From: Flammeovirgaceae bacterium BBD 1991-12
GTDB taxonomy: Bacteria; Bacteroidota; Bacteroidia; Cytophagales; Cyclobacteriaceae
DNA length: 64,000 nucleotides
Assembly: GCA_001657315.1 (NCBI GenBank)
Contig: LYSV01000012.1
Location: forward strand, 56,581-120,580
Direction of reading: 5' to 3'
The position numbers were made by a program, and so were the translations under genes. This document shows, in pieces, positions 19,701-26,352 of this stretch (its first letter is position 1; the number at the start of each line of letters is the position of its first letter). The notes under the pieces were generated by a model that made no database searches, was not told where the DNA came from, and saw nothing but the letters and a program-made list of their open reading frames with translations.

Positions 19701-20725
19701 ATCGTTTTTACCGGTCGGAATACAGAAAAAGTCAGGCTGAGGGCACAGGCATAGGTCTCGCTCTGGTAAAGGAATTCACGGAACTGCATCACGGTAGTGT
19801 GATTGTGGCCAGCAGTGAGGAGGGGCCCACTACATTTACCGTCCACCTGCCGGTTTCGGATTCTGCATACACGACGGATGCCGTGGCCGATGTGGAAGTC
19901 ACTCAGGTATCGAAAGTGATCTGGCAGCAGTTGAATAGTGAGGAACCCGCCGATGAAACAATAAATCATGATGAGGACAGCTCAAGTGTATTGATCGTTG
20001 AGGATAATGACGATCTGCGTTCCTACATCACTTCGCAACTCACTCATCACTACCAGGTGCTGGAAGCCAGCGATGGTCTGGATGGTTTGAAAACGGCTAT
20101 CTCCACGATCCCTGACCTGATCATAACGGACCTGATGATGCCTGAAATGGACGGTATTGAGATGTTGCAGGCCATCCGGAACGATATCAAGACCAGGCAT
20201 GTGCCCGTTATTATGCTGACAGCCCGTGCGGACAGGGAAAGCCGCCTGGAAGGTATTGAAAAAGGAGCGGACCACTACCTGAACAAGCCTTTTGATATTG
20301 AGGAGCTAAAGGTTAGGGTAAAAAGCCTGCTCATTCAGCGGACCAGAATACGTGATCACTACTACAGTGAATTCATTGCCAATCCCCGGACAGAAAATAT
20401 ACTCTCCGTGGACGACCGGTTTTTAAAAAAGGTGGTGGAAGTTATTGAGCGCGAGCTGGACAACCATGAACTTTCCGTGGATCACCTGGCCGGGGAGCTG
20501 GCGATGAGCCGGGTACAACTGCACCGAAAGCTGAAGGCTATTATCGGATGCTCCGCTTCTGAGTTCATCCGGGGATATCGCCTGAAAAAAGCACATGAAT
20601 ACCTCAAGGGACGTAAAGGGTCTGTCTCAGAAATCGCCTATTCCGTAGGCTTCAATAACCTCTCTTACTTCACCAAAACCTTTAAGGGTGTTTATAAAAC
20701 CAACCCGTCTGATCTGCTGAAGTAG
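16706..20725 (+). CDS. Hybrid two-component system with double propeller sensor and AraC output (HTCS)
   Basis: A 1339-residue protein of the classical HTCS type. A signal peptide is followed by about 14 Reg_prop repeats (YLWIGARDGLYRYD and relatives), enough for two seven-bladed propellers, then a Y_Y_Y domain (LNYVIPEENSFAYRLKGFNE), a membrane helix (about 795-815), HisKA with H839, HATPase, a receiver with D1142 (ITDLMMPEMDG) and an AraC output domain. In the best-studied cases these bind oligosaccharides in the periplasm and activate a nearby polysaccharide locus. No SusC/SusD pair or glycosidase lies nearby, so the ligand may be something else. Downstream are element B and lipoprotein genes. 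Confidence 0.94.
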   Translation: MYPKLQDIAAVIGSVSCILFSGLVYSQGRISIQKILDERNEGFNQDIWSFQNDEEGYLWIGARDGLYRYDAYHFRKYSYNVNSPVSLKSNQIRNTFRDDQGVLWLATFKGGLSRYNTETDNFTTFIFDSDTGRAISPNTINELIQDNRNKNILWLASGSGLLKFDKDQQTFYRYRRDLKNENSLNQDMVLSLYQDDKGIIWLGLASYGLDRFDPESEEFTHYRISTGNDNLDFKANVIREIVPGKKGLWLATYGGLHFFDLRTKSFRSFFDDDSGIAWQSLWDLLPDGNRLWIATYGSGLYTMDLETEEITKTPVYVIGGGDFSKAQIRSLYLDRQSNLWIGTSYGLYRHSKMATKADRFIDLTESLKDGGFAAPLYENSQGNIYISSAPFLIEIDKNSRLISKWKIPELRDMSINDIIEHEGHLWLATSGKGLLRFDLKRGVVTKSFLHHPNDSLSLNHDYINTLFSDGGRLLIGTAVGLNVLDLEREEFIRFTEKRHNYQKLGFSDTNDIEKDDNGIFWIATGRGLTWFDPEADSVFVPSGNDLLGKTINHLRWADSSHLWMATNYGLGKINTTSLQVDNNYDHLFGSEIMWVVSSDHTGNLWVKKDKGLGIFNGQTVTYLNSKKGVVESSSTALISSYGTVYIGARNGLYTVNPEKIPVNNTTSKPVITDFEVLGESGVSHLLTGGNDAVVLDHQENFLTFKFSHLNYVIPEENSFAYRLKGFNENWIHTNAFERTANFTGIPPGDYTFELKAANNDGIWSSEMATLKIEILPPPWRTWWAWLLYISTALLVTFLALRTFIVRERLKNRLRLERIEVKKMQEVNALKSSFFAGISHEFRTPLTLITAPADELLKKHNADRETEWNLNLIKRNANRLLRLINQLLDLSKLEVGKLKLQVRREDVVVWIRNLATSFESLAASREIRFSVNVLCSPVNMLFDKDKLEQILINLLSNAFKYAPVYGYVDMNVSLEDHQLCIQVINDGPGIAENEIDRIFDRFYRSEYRKSQAEGTGIGLALVKEFTELHHGSVIVASSEEGPTTFTVHLPVSDSAYTTDAVADVEVTQVSKVIWQQLNSEEPADETINHDEDSSSVLIVEDNDDLRSYITSQLTHHYQVLEASDGLDGLKTAISTIPDLIITDLMMPEMDGIEMLQAIRNDIKTRHVPVIMLTARADRESRLEGIEKGADHYLNKPFDIEELKVRVKSLLIQRTRIRDHYYSEFIANPRTENILSVDDRFLKKVVEVIERELDNHELSVDHLAGELAMSRVQLHRKLKAIIGCSASEFIRGYRLKKAHEYLKGRKGSVSEIAYSVGFNNLSYFTKTFKGVYKTNPSDLLK

Positions 20726-20777
20726 CCGGTTGGTAGTATCCCATAAAAGTTGGCTGTTACATGCAAACGTGTCGGGG

Positions 20778-20797
20778 GGTCATCCTTCAGGATGACC
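20778..20797 (+). terminator. Hairpin after the HTCS gene
   Basis: GGTCATCC (20778-20785) pairs perfectly with GGATGACC (20790-20797) around a TTCA loop and is followed by TCTTTA. The T-tract is short, so termination is probable rather than certain. It separates the HTCS transcript from element B. Confidence 0.5.
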
Positions 20798-20868
20798 TCT
20801 TTACATATACCCATTTTTGTGTTTAAAAACGTTCTGTATGGCTGATAATCGCACTTTTTTAGCCATGT

Positions 20869-20930
20869 AACATAAGTGTTAAACATTGAAACATGCCTGC
20901 TAAGCCTTACGGTTGTGTGGGTTTACCTTG
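20869..20930 (+). promoter_or_regulatory. Conserved promoter element B (probable hybrid-regulator site)
   Basis: This is the second copy of the element at 16175-16236. The first 40 bases (20869-20908) agree at 35 positions and TTTACCTTG (20922-20930) sits at the identical offset of 53. The half-sites are TGTTAA and TGCTAA, again 21 bp apart. The lipoprotein start codon is at 20968. Flanking sequence is not conserved between the copies, which argues for selection on the element rather than a recent duplication of the whole region. Confidence 0.6.
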
Positions 20931-20967
20931 GACCATGGTTTTTTCCAAAACTCAAACTCATACAGTT

Positions 20968-21360
20968 ATGAAAAGATTTAAAAGGAATTACTACAGCGCT
21001 ATTATAATGATGGCGCTGGGCGCTGTGCTGTTCATGGTCAGCGCATGTGAAAAGGATGATGATGAGTCGCCTAACACTGACCTGTTGATAGGTTCCTGGC
21101 TTCTGCAAAAAGAAAATGATGCCCAGGTCGATTATTTTCTATCGATCGAATTTGAACGAGATGGCGACTACTCTCAAACTTTTATTGAAGGTACAGAACT
21201 TGAATTTTCTGCAGGTGAATGGGAGGTCAATGGTAACAGAGCGACCATTGATTTTGATGATGGAGACCGGACTGCCGCTGACATTCTGACCCTTACAGAG
21301 GACAGGCTGATTGTCTTTATGATTGATGACGAGGATAAGTTCGAATTTGAAAAAGACTAA
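20968..21360 (+). CDS. Surface lipoprotein, lipocalin-like, paralog 1
   Basis: A 130-residue protein. The start is the ATG at 20968, which gives MKRFKRNYYSAIIMMALG and a lipobox ending SAC. The frame is open to 20893 but the extension has no signal character. The sequence after the cysteine (EKDDDES) matches the K-(D/E)2 export signal of surface lipoproteins. The rest reads as a small beta-barrel of the lipocalin-like/DUF5004 kind: LIGSWLLQKEND, then strands of repeated acidic-aromatic pattern ending DEDKFEFEKD. The next gene is a tandem paralog. It is probably transcribed from element B. Confidence 0.75.
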   Translation: MKRFKRNYYSAIIMMALGAVLFMVSACEKDDDESPNTDLLIGSWLLQKENDAQVDYFLSIEFERDGDYSQTFIEGTELEFSAGEWEVNGNRATIDFDDGDRTAADILTLTEDRLIVFMIDDEDKFEFEKD

Positions 21361-21396
21361 AAAAAATTCTGTGTTGGAAACCAAAAAAACAAAACG

Positions 21397-21792
21397 ATGA
21401 AAGGATTCAAAAGAAGTTATTACCGTGCCATAGTAACGATGGCGCTGGGTACTCTACTATTGGTCATGAGCGCCTGTAGCGATGATGGCGGTGGACCGTC
21501 TACCCGTGATCTGTTGATCGGCGAATGGGAATTGGAAAGAATTAATGGCAACAGAGATATCGGAGGAAGTTTCACCTCTGAATTTGAGGCGGACGGCGAT
21601 TATACGGAATCATTTTTTATTGAGGGTGTCGGAAACGGATCGATTGATGGGGAATGGGAACTGGATGATCAGATGATAGAAATTGAATTTGATAATGGTG
21701 ATCGGGAATGGGAGATTATAGAGATATCACCCGATGAGCTGATCGTAGAATTTGAAAACGGAGACGAATGGGAATTTGAAAAAGACAGGTAA
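21397..21792 (+). CDS. Surface lipoprotein, lipocalin-like, paralog 2
   Basis: A 131-residue tandem paralog of the gene just upstream, 36 bases after it. The signal peptides are nearly the same (KGFKRSYYRAIVTMALGTLL), the lipobox is MSAC and the acidic surface signal is SDDGGG. The body begins LLIGEWELERINGN and ends GDEWEFEKDR. The two share fold and ends but have diverged in the middle strands, which suggests different ligands. The function is unknown. Confidence 0.75.
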   Translation: MKGFKRSYYRAIVTMALGTLLLVMSACSDDGGGPSTRDLLIGEWELERINGNRDIGGSFTSEFEADGDYTESFFIEGVGNGSIDGEWELDDQMIEIEFDNGDREWEIIEISPDELIVEFENGDEWEFEKDR

Positions 21793-21883
21793 GGTCAGGA
21801 GTAGGGAATGATCAGTCAAACCATGATGCCCATAGAGTGGGAGACAGATCACTTGCCCATACAATATTCAAACTTAAATACCT

Positions 21884-22717
21884 ATGAAAAAGATAAGAGT
21901 GATAATAGTGCTGATAACATTGCCAATGCTGGCAAGTTTGGTATCAGCCCAGGACATCATCATTATGAAAAACGGTGATGAGCTGAAAACCAAAGTTACC
22001 GAAGTAGGTACCGACCTGATCAGGTACAAGAAATTCGATAATCAGGAAGGGCCCACGTACAGCATAGAAAAGGCTAAAGTTTTCATGATTCGCTATGAGA
22101 ACGGTGCCAAAGATGTTTTTAATCAACCTGATAACAGTGTGGAACGTTCCGCTTCAGGCTCATCTGAAAGAACGTCGCGGTCTTCGTCTGCTGAGCTGCC
22201 AAAAAGTACCTTCAACATTAACCCGCTTGGGCTTCTACAGTTTGGGCCGATATTTCAGTTTGAAGCAAAGATCGGTAACAATGTATACCTGGCGCCTCAT
22301 TTCCGCTACGCCTTTGCCGGTGTTCTGACCCATCTGGTCTGGACGGAATTTGAGGAGGACAGTGAGCTATCCGCCGGCACGGCTGCCGTGGGGTTGGGGA
22401 TCAAGGGATTTGCTGAAACCACTGGTAATACCTGGTACTATGGCGGAATAGCCGATCTGGGATGGGCAACTGCACGGTATGATGTAAGCGAGTCCAGCGC
22501 CTCGGAAGAAAAGGCTACTACGCTTTCTGTGATGGCCAACACAGGTTATCGCTGGAGATCTGCCCGCGGTTCGTACGTGAATGTAGGTCTGTTCCTGGGC
22601 ATAGCTTCTGACCTGAAGTCAGAGGAGCGCCGTGTCGACTCAGGGACGATTATCGATGACACTAAGGAGACCACTTTTTTGGCCATGCTGGAATTGTCCT
22701 TTGGATGGGAGTTTTAG
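21884..22717 (+). CDS. Exported protein with MKNGDE-module and beta-barrel-like tail
   Basis: A 277-residue protein. A signal peptide ends VSAQ. Residues 24-80 form a module common in Bacteroidota exported proteins (DIIIMKNGDELKTKVTEVG, RYKKFDNQEGPTYSI, VFMIRYENGAKDVF). A serine-rich linker (residues 89-102) leads to a C-terminal region of alternating strands (NVYLAPHFRYAFAG, YYGGIADLGWATARYDV) ending in Phe, as outer membrane barrels do. The next gene carries the same N-terminal module on a different tail, so the module may be a shared docking or ligand-binding part. The role is unknown. Confidence 0.7.
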   Translation: MKKIRVIIVLITLPMLASLVSAQDIIIMKNGDELKTKVTEVGTDLIRYKKFDNQEGPTYSIEKAKVFMIRYENGAKDVFNQPDNSVERSASGSSERTSRSSSAELPKSTFNINPLGLLQFGPIFQFEAKIGNNVYLAPHFRYAFAGVLTHLVWTEFEEDSELSAGTAAVGLGIKGFAETTGNTWYYGGIADLGWATARYDVSESSASEEKATTLSVMANTGYRWRSARGSYVNVGLFLGIASDLKSEERRVDSGTIIDDTKETTFLAMLELSFGWEF

Positions 22718-22746
22718 GGGAACGTCAGATATAAAATCCAGTCACT

Positions 22747-23364
22747 ATGAAAATAGCATTGCTGATACTGACACTGAGCTGTTGTCTGATGAATGATCTT
22801 CCGGCCCAGGATATCATTATAATGAAAAACGGGGATGAAATAACCGCAAAAGTAACCGAGGTTTCATCACAGTCCATCAGGTATAAAAAATTTGATAACC
22901 CCGAGGGGCCCCTTTACACCGCTGATAAAAATGATGTATTCATGATCAAGTACCAAAATGGCACCAAAGACATCTTTGGCCAACAAAACCCGCCGGAGCA
23001 GCATGCTGAAGGCGATGGGTCTGCAACGTTCTACTTCTACCGGCCCCGTAAGCTGGCCAGCAGCAGTGCCAAAATAATTGTGGGCACCGCTGAACCTGAT
23101 GAAGTGGTGGTAAAGCTGAAAAACGGGAGCTGGTACCGAACCGACTATACCCACATTGGTGAGCGCCATTTTGTAGCCGGAGTGTACGTTATTAATCCAC
23201 AATTTTTCATCATGAATGTGGAGGCGGGAAAAACATACTATGTAAAGTGTACGCTGCTTTCCAAAGGATTCAAGATCATGGCTGAAATGGAGATGACGGA
23301 CGAAGAGGCGGCCAAAGCTGAAATGGCAGGGCTGAAAGAACAAACCCGGAGTTATGTTAACTAA
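22747..23364 (+). CDS. Exported protein with MKNGDE-module and DUF2846-like domain
   Basis: A 205-residue protein. A signal peptide ends LPAQ. Residues 22-78 repeat the module of the gene upstream (DIIIMKNGDEITAKVTEV). A DUF2846-like domain follows from about residue 92 (ATFYFYRPRKLASSSAKI, then GERHFVAGVYVINP and VEAGKTYYVKC). A charged tail ends in RSYVN. It starts 29 bases after the previous stop and overlaps the propeller gene by 11 bases, so it begins the tightly coupled run that ends with the CHAT protein. The function is unknown. Confidence 0.72.
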   Translation: MKIALLILTLSCCLMNDLPAQDIIIMKNGDEITAKVTEVSSQSIRYKKFDNPEGPLYTADKNDVFMIKYQNGTKDIFGQQNPPEQHAEGDGSATFYFYRPRKLASSSAKIIVGTAEPDEVVVKLKNGSWYRTDYTHIGERHFVAGVYVINPQFFIMNVEAGKTYYVKCTLLSKGFKIMAEMEMTDEEAAKAEMAGLKEQTRSYVN

Positions 23365-24319
23365 ATGTCTCTGCTTAAGGCCTTTCCGGATAGGATGGAT
23401 ATCGATATTGACGATAGCCTGTACGGATATAGATGAAAGTATCCCACATCCTCATGAACGGGACAGGTGGGAATACTTTTCACAGCAGGAGGGGCCGGTA
23501 TGGGCGCTGTTTGAGGACGATGACGACGATATTTGGATAGGCTTTGACAAAGGTGTGAGCAGATACAACGGCAGGAGGTTCAGAAACTACGATCGCACGG
23601 ACGGCCTTATCAGCGATACCGTGTTGGCCATCACGCAGGACGGGGACGGATATCATTGGTTTGGTACCCCGCAGGGTATAAGTATTCTGATCAACGGCCG
23701 GTTCCAGAACGTTCCCAATCTTGCCGGCCTCGATGTTGAGATCACCAGCCTGTTAAGGGATGAAGATGACAATGTATGGATAGGTACTTCCAATGCAGGG
23801 TTATGGTTTTTTGGTTCAGGTGGTCTCGAAACATTTTTCGATCAGGGGTGTCTTGAGTGTAACATCATCAATACCCTGTATGAGGATGACAAGGGGCAGG
23901 TTTGGGTGGGTTCACAACGTGATCTGAAGCGATATCGCCGCCGCAGTTTCCGATCGTATGGTGTGCGGGATGGATTATCCGGCAGCAATGTCACATCCAT
24001 ATTTGAGGATAACCAGGGTACGCTCTGGGTGGGTACATTTGATGGGGACAGGATCACACAGTTTGATGACGGGGATTTTGATAAGGTAAGCCTGTACAAT
24101 GGTGCACCTCAGAACTGGATCACATCCATAACTCAGGACAGGCAGGACAGGCTCTGGATCGGCACTTTTTTAAATGGTCTGGTTCAGTATGATGGTCTGG
24201 TGATGCGTACTGTTTTCGAAGGACCGGTGGACAATACAGTATTGTCCATGATTACCGACAAACAGGGAGATACATGGGTAGGGACTTCCGCGGGTCTTAT
24301 CAGATACATCAGCAAATGA
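23354..24319 (+). CDS. Free-standing seven-repeat beta-propeller protein
   Basis: A 321-residue protein with an N-terminal hydrophobic segment (IGWISILTIACTD) that may be a lipoprotein signal, though the lipobox is weak. It then holds seven Reg_prop-type repeats (DIWIGFDKGVSRYN, HWFGTPQGISI, NVWIGTSNAGLWFF, QVWVGSQRDLKRY, TLWVGTFDGDRITQFD, RLWIGTFLNGLVQYD, TWVGTSAGLIRY), exactly one full propeller. The repeats are the kind used as the sensor in the HTCS at 16706, but this gene has no kinase. It overlaps both neighbours (11 and 4 bases), so it is translated as part of the operon with the CHAT protein. It may present or share a ligand with the HTCS (inference). Confidence 0.85.
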   Translation: MLTKCLCLRPFRIGWISILTIACTDIDESIPHPHERDRWEYFSQQEGPVWALFEDDDDDIWIGFDKGVSRYNGRRFRNYDRTDGLISDTVLAITQDGDGYHWFGTPQGISILINGRFQNVPNLAGLDVEITSLLRDEDDNVWIGTSNAGLWFFGSGGLETFFDQGCLECNIINTLYEDDKGQVWVGSQRDLKRYRRRSFRSYGVRDGLSGSNVTSIFEDNQGTLWVGTFDGDRITQFDDGDFDKVSLYNGAPQNWITSITQDRQDRLWIGTFLNGLVQYDGLVMRTVFEGPVDNTVLSMITDKQGDTWVGTSAGLIRYISK

Positions 24320-25371
24320 TCACCAAAGGTTACAGATCTGTCGTTTTAACGGCTACACTGCTCAGCGTTGCGGCCATAGGCCATGCTCAGTTGCAGGGAG
24401 ATAGTATTCTGGCTCATGAACGTTCCATTGACCGGCCGCTGACTGTACACCGGAGTCAGCTGAGGATGGGTGTCGCGTACGGCTTCCTCGTGAATTCAGT
24501 CCGGTTTGATGATGATCGCAATCGTGTTGATCTTTCCAATGAAGGACTCACCAGTGTTGGGCACGCTATATTTCTGGAGGTGAACTATGGTTTTTTTGAG
24601 TTTCTGCAGGCTTCTGTGCGCATTGATCATATTCAGCAGGGGCTGAGGTCGAGAAGTGCAGCAGTCATAGCCTCCCCGGAAGATCCCCTCAATATCATCC
24701 GCATTACTGAACGCAGGGGATGGAGTGATCTGGACCTGACACTGGATTTTAAGGTCCCTTTTTACACCCGGGGGTACGATCTGGTGGTCACTGCGGGGAG
24801 ATCATTGCCTGTTTCACCTCATGAGCCGGACCAGCCCGATCACAAAATTGAGAGTCAATCCGGTTTTGAAAACATTACCTATCGTTTTTTTGAACGCGCA
24901 GGTAGCGGAGTGCCGGCATGGCTGTTGGGTATTCAGGGGAAGTTCAGAGGCAACAGACTGGCATTTTCCTTCATGTCCGGGTTCAGGGCCTACACGGGCG
25001 GAGGCGAAAGTGTAGTCTGGTCTGCCAGATTAGATCAGCGTGATATAACCTATGGCAGCCGGCCCTATGCCTATCAGCTTGGTGATGAGATGGATCTTCA
25101 TTTCATCTTTGAATATCAGGCACTCTCCTTTTTTAATCTTTTTACCGGCTACTCCCTGGAAAAAGTGATGGAGGGTTGGTCTGAGGCCACAAGCCGCCGG
25201 GTGCTTGTGCCGGAGCAGAGCCTGAATACCCTTCTGTTCGGTGCTGAAGTGCTGGCTACACCCCGGCTATGGATCCGGCAGGAAGCAAGGCTACCGGTAT
25301 CCGGTCAGAACAGGTTGGCCCCTTTCATGCTGTCTACCCGCGTCATTTACAATCTGTTTCCCTTTCAATAA
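24316..25371 (+). CDS. Outer-membrane beta-barrel-like protein 1
   Basis: A 351-residue protein. I take the ATG at 24316, in an ATGA overlap with the previous stop; it opens into a signal peptide ending IGHAQ. The body consists of alternating hydrophobic strands (FFEFLQASVRIDHIQQG, YDLVVTAGRSLPVS, LAFSFMSGFRAYTGGG) like a transporter-type or MetA-pathway-like barrel of Bacteroidota, but I do not recognise a named family. It is followed immediately by a second, unrelated-looking barrel whose ATG overlaps its stop (TAATG). Confidence 0.75.
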   Translation: MITKGYRSVVLTATLLSVAAIGHAQLQGDSILAHERSIDRPLTVHRSQLRMGVAYGFLVNSVRFDDDRNRVDLSNEGLTSVGHAIFLEVNYGFFEFLQASVRIDHIQQGLRSRSAAVIASPEDPLNIIRITERRGWSDLDLTLDFKVPFYTRGYDLVVTAGRSLPVSPHEPDQPDHKIESQSGFENITYRFFERAGSGVPAWLLGIQGKFRGNRLAFSFMSGFRAYTGGGESVVWSARLDQRDITYGSRPYAYQLGDEMDLHFIFEYQALSFFNLFTGYSLEKVMEGWSEATSRRVLVPEQSLNTLLFGAEVLATPRLWIRQEARLPVSGQNRLAPFMLSTRVIYNLFPFQ

Positions 25372-26336
25372 TGATCCATTTTAGAAAGTGCCTGGTCATA
25401 GTGTGCCTGTGCCTCCTGTCAGACCTTCATGCTCAGATACAGGAGGAGCTTACACCCATAGAGCTAAAGCAAACCACCATAATCACTCAGCCTGCTACAC
25501 TGAACAAGGGATTTTTTCGGACAGGTGCCATATTCTCCTTTTCGGCGCTTGATAAGTTTTATGATGACAACGCCAAAAAGAGATTTTTACCGGAAAACAT
25601 ATGGGCGAAGTCACAGCTTTACCAGTTGGTTTTTCAATACGGTATCACTGACCGCCTGCAGGCCATTCTGTCCATTCCGTTCAGGAATGAGTTCGTAAGC
25701 CAGTCCTTTACCCTTGAGATCCCCCTGACTGACTCGGCGGCCGTTTCCTCATGGCAGATCAGGGGAGGAGGACTGAGTGATGTGCAAGCAGGCTTTACAT
25801 GGCAGTTGATATCAGAGAATAGCATAAGAAGGGCAGTGCTGTTCTCCACATTGCTGACCCTGCCCACGGGCAGAAAAGATCCTACAGACGTTGTGGATGA
25901 ACAGAACTACAAAATACCCACAGGTAGCGGAGAAGCTGCTCTGGACGTGGAGTTACTTTGGCGTCAGGTAAGCTATCCCTTCTTCTATTCTTTTGCCATT
26001 GGGTATGATATCAAGTTTGGCGGCACCAAGGTATTCAATGTAGGCGAGGACCCAAAATCATTCAGATCGGGAAGCCTGCTGAGCCTTAACGGATCATACA
26101 ACTTTCATTTGAATGACTGGCTGGCTTTTCAGAATGACGTTTTCTATTTCTCCTTTGGTGAGGATGAGCTGGAAGGTCAGAAGGATGATCGTGAGCGATG
26201 GTCTGTTCAATACATCCCACGTATTAGTTTTCAGGTAAAAAGGCTGCGTATCAATCAGGCCGTTGGATTCGTTCTTAAAGGCAGGAACAGCAGTGCCGAC
26301 CCCACCTACACCGTTGTCATTCAGTATGTTTTTTAG
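25371..26336 (+). CDS. Outer-membrane beta-barrel-like protein 2
   Basis: A 321-residue protein. The start is the ATG at 25371, sharing one base with the previous stop and giving a signal peptide (VIVCLCLLSDLHAQ). The body is a series of amphipathic strands with aromatic ends (LYQLVFQYGITDRLQAI, NDVFYFSFGEDELEG) and the C-terminus is TVVIQYVF; a terminal Phe is typical of BAM-inserted barrels. It lies 16 bases upstream of the CHAT lipoprotein gene. The two barrels may form the outer-membrane part of the CHAT operon, but there is no direct evidence that they interact. Confidence 0.75.
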   Translation: MIHFRKCLVIVCLCLLSDLHAQIQEELTPIELKQTTIITQPATLNKGFFRTGAIFSFSALDKFYDDNAKKRFLPENIWAKSQLYQLVFQYGITDRLQAILSIPFRNEFVSQSFTLEIPLTDSAAVSSWQIRGGGLSDVQAGFTWQLISENSIRRAVLFSTLLTLPTGRKDPTDVVDEQNYKIPTGSGEAALDVELLWRQVSYPFFYSFAIGYDIKFGGTKVFNVGEDPKSFRSGSLLSLNGSYNFHLNDWLAFQNDVFYFSFGEDELEGQKDDRERWSVQYIPRISFQVKRLRINQAVGFVLKGRNSSADPTYTVVIQYVF

Positions 26337-26352
26337 TGATCAATAAGCTCAG

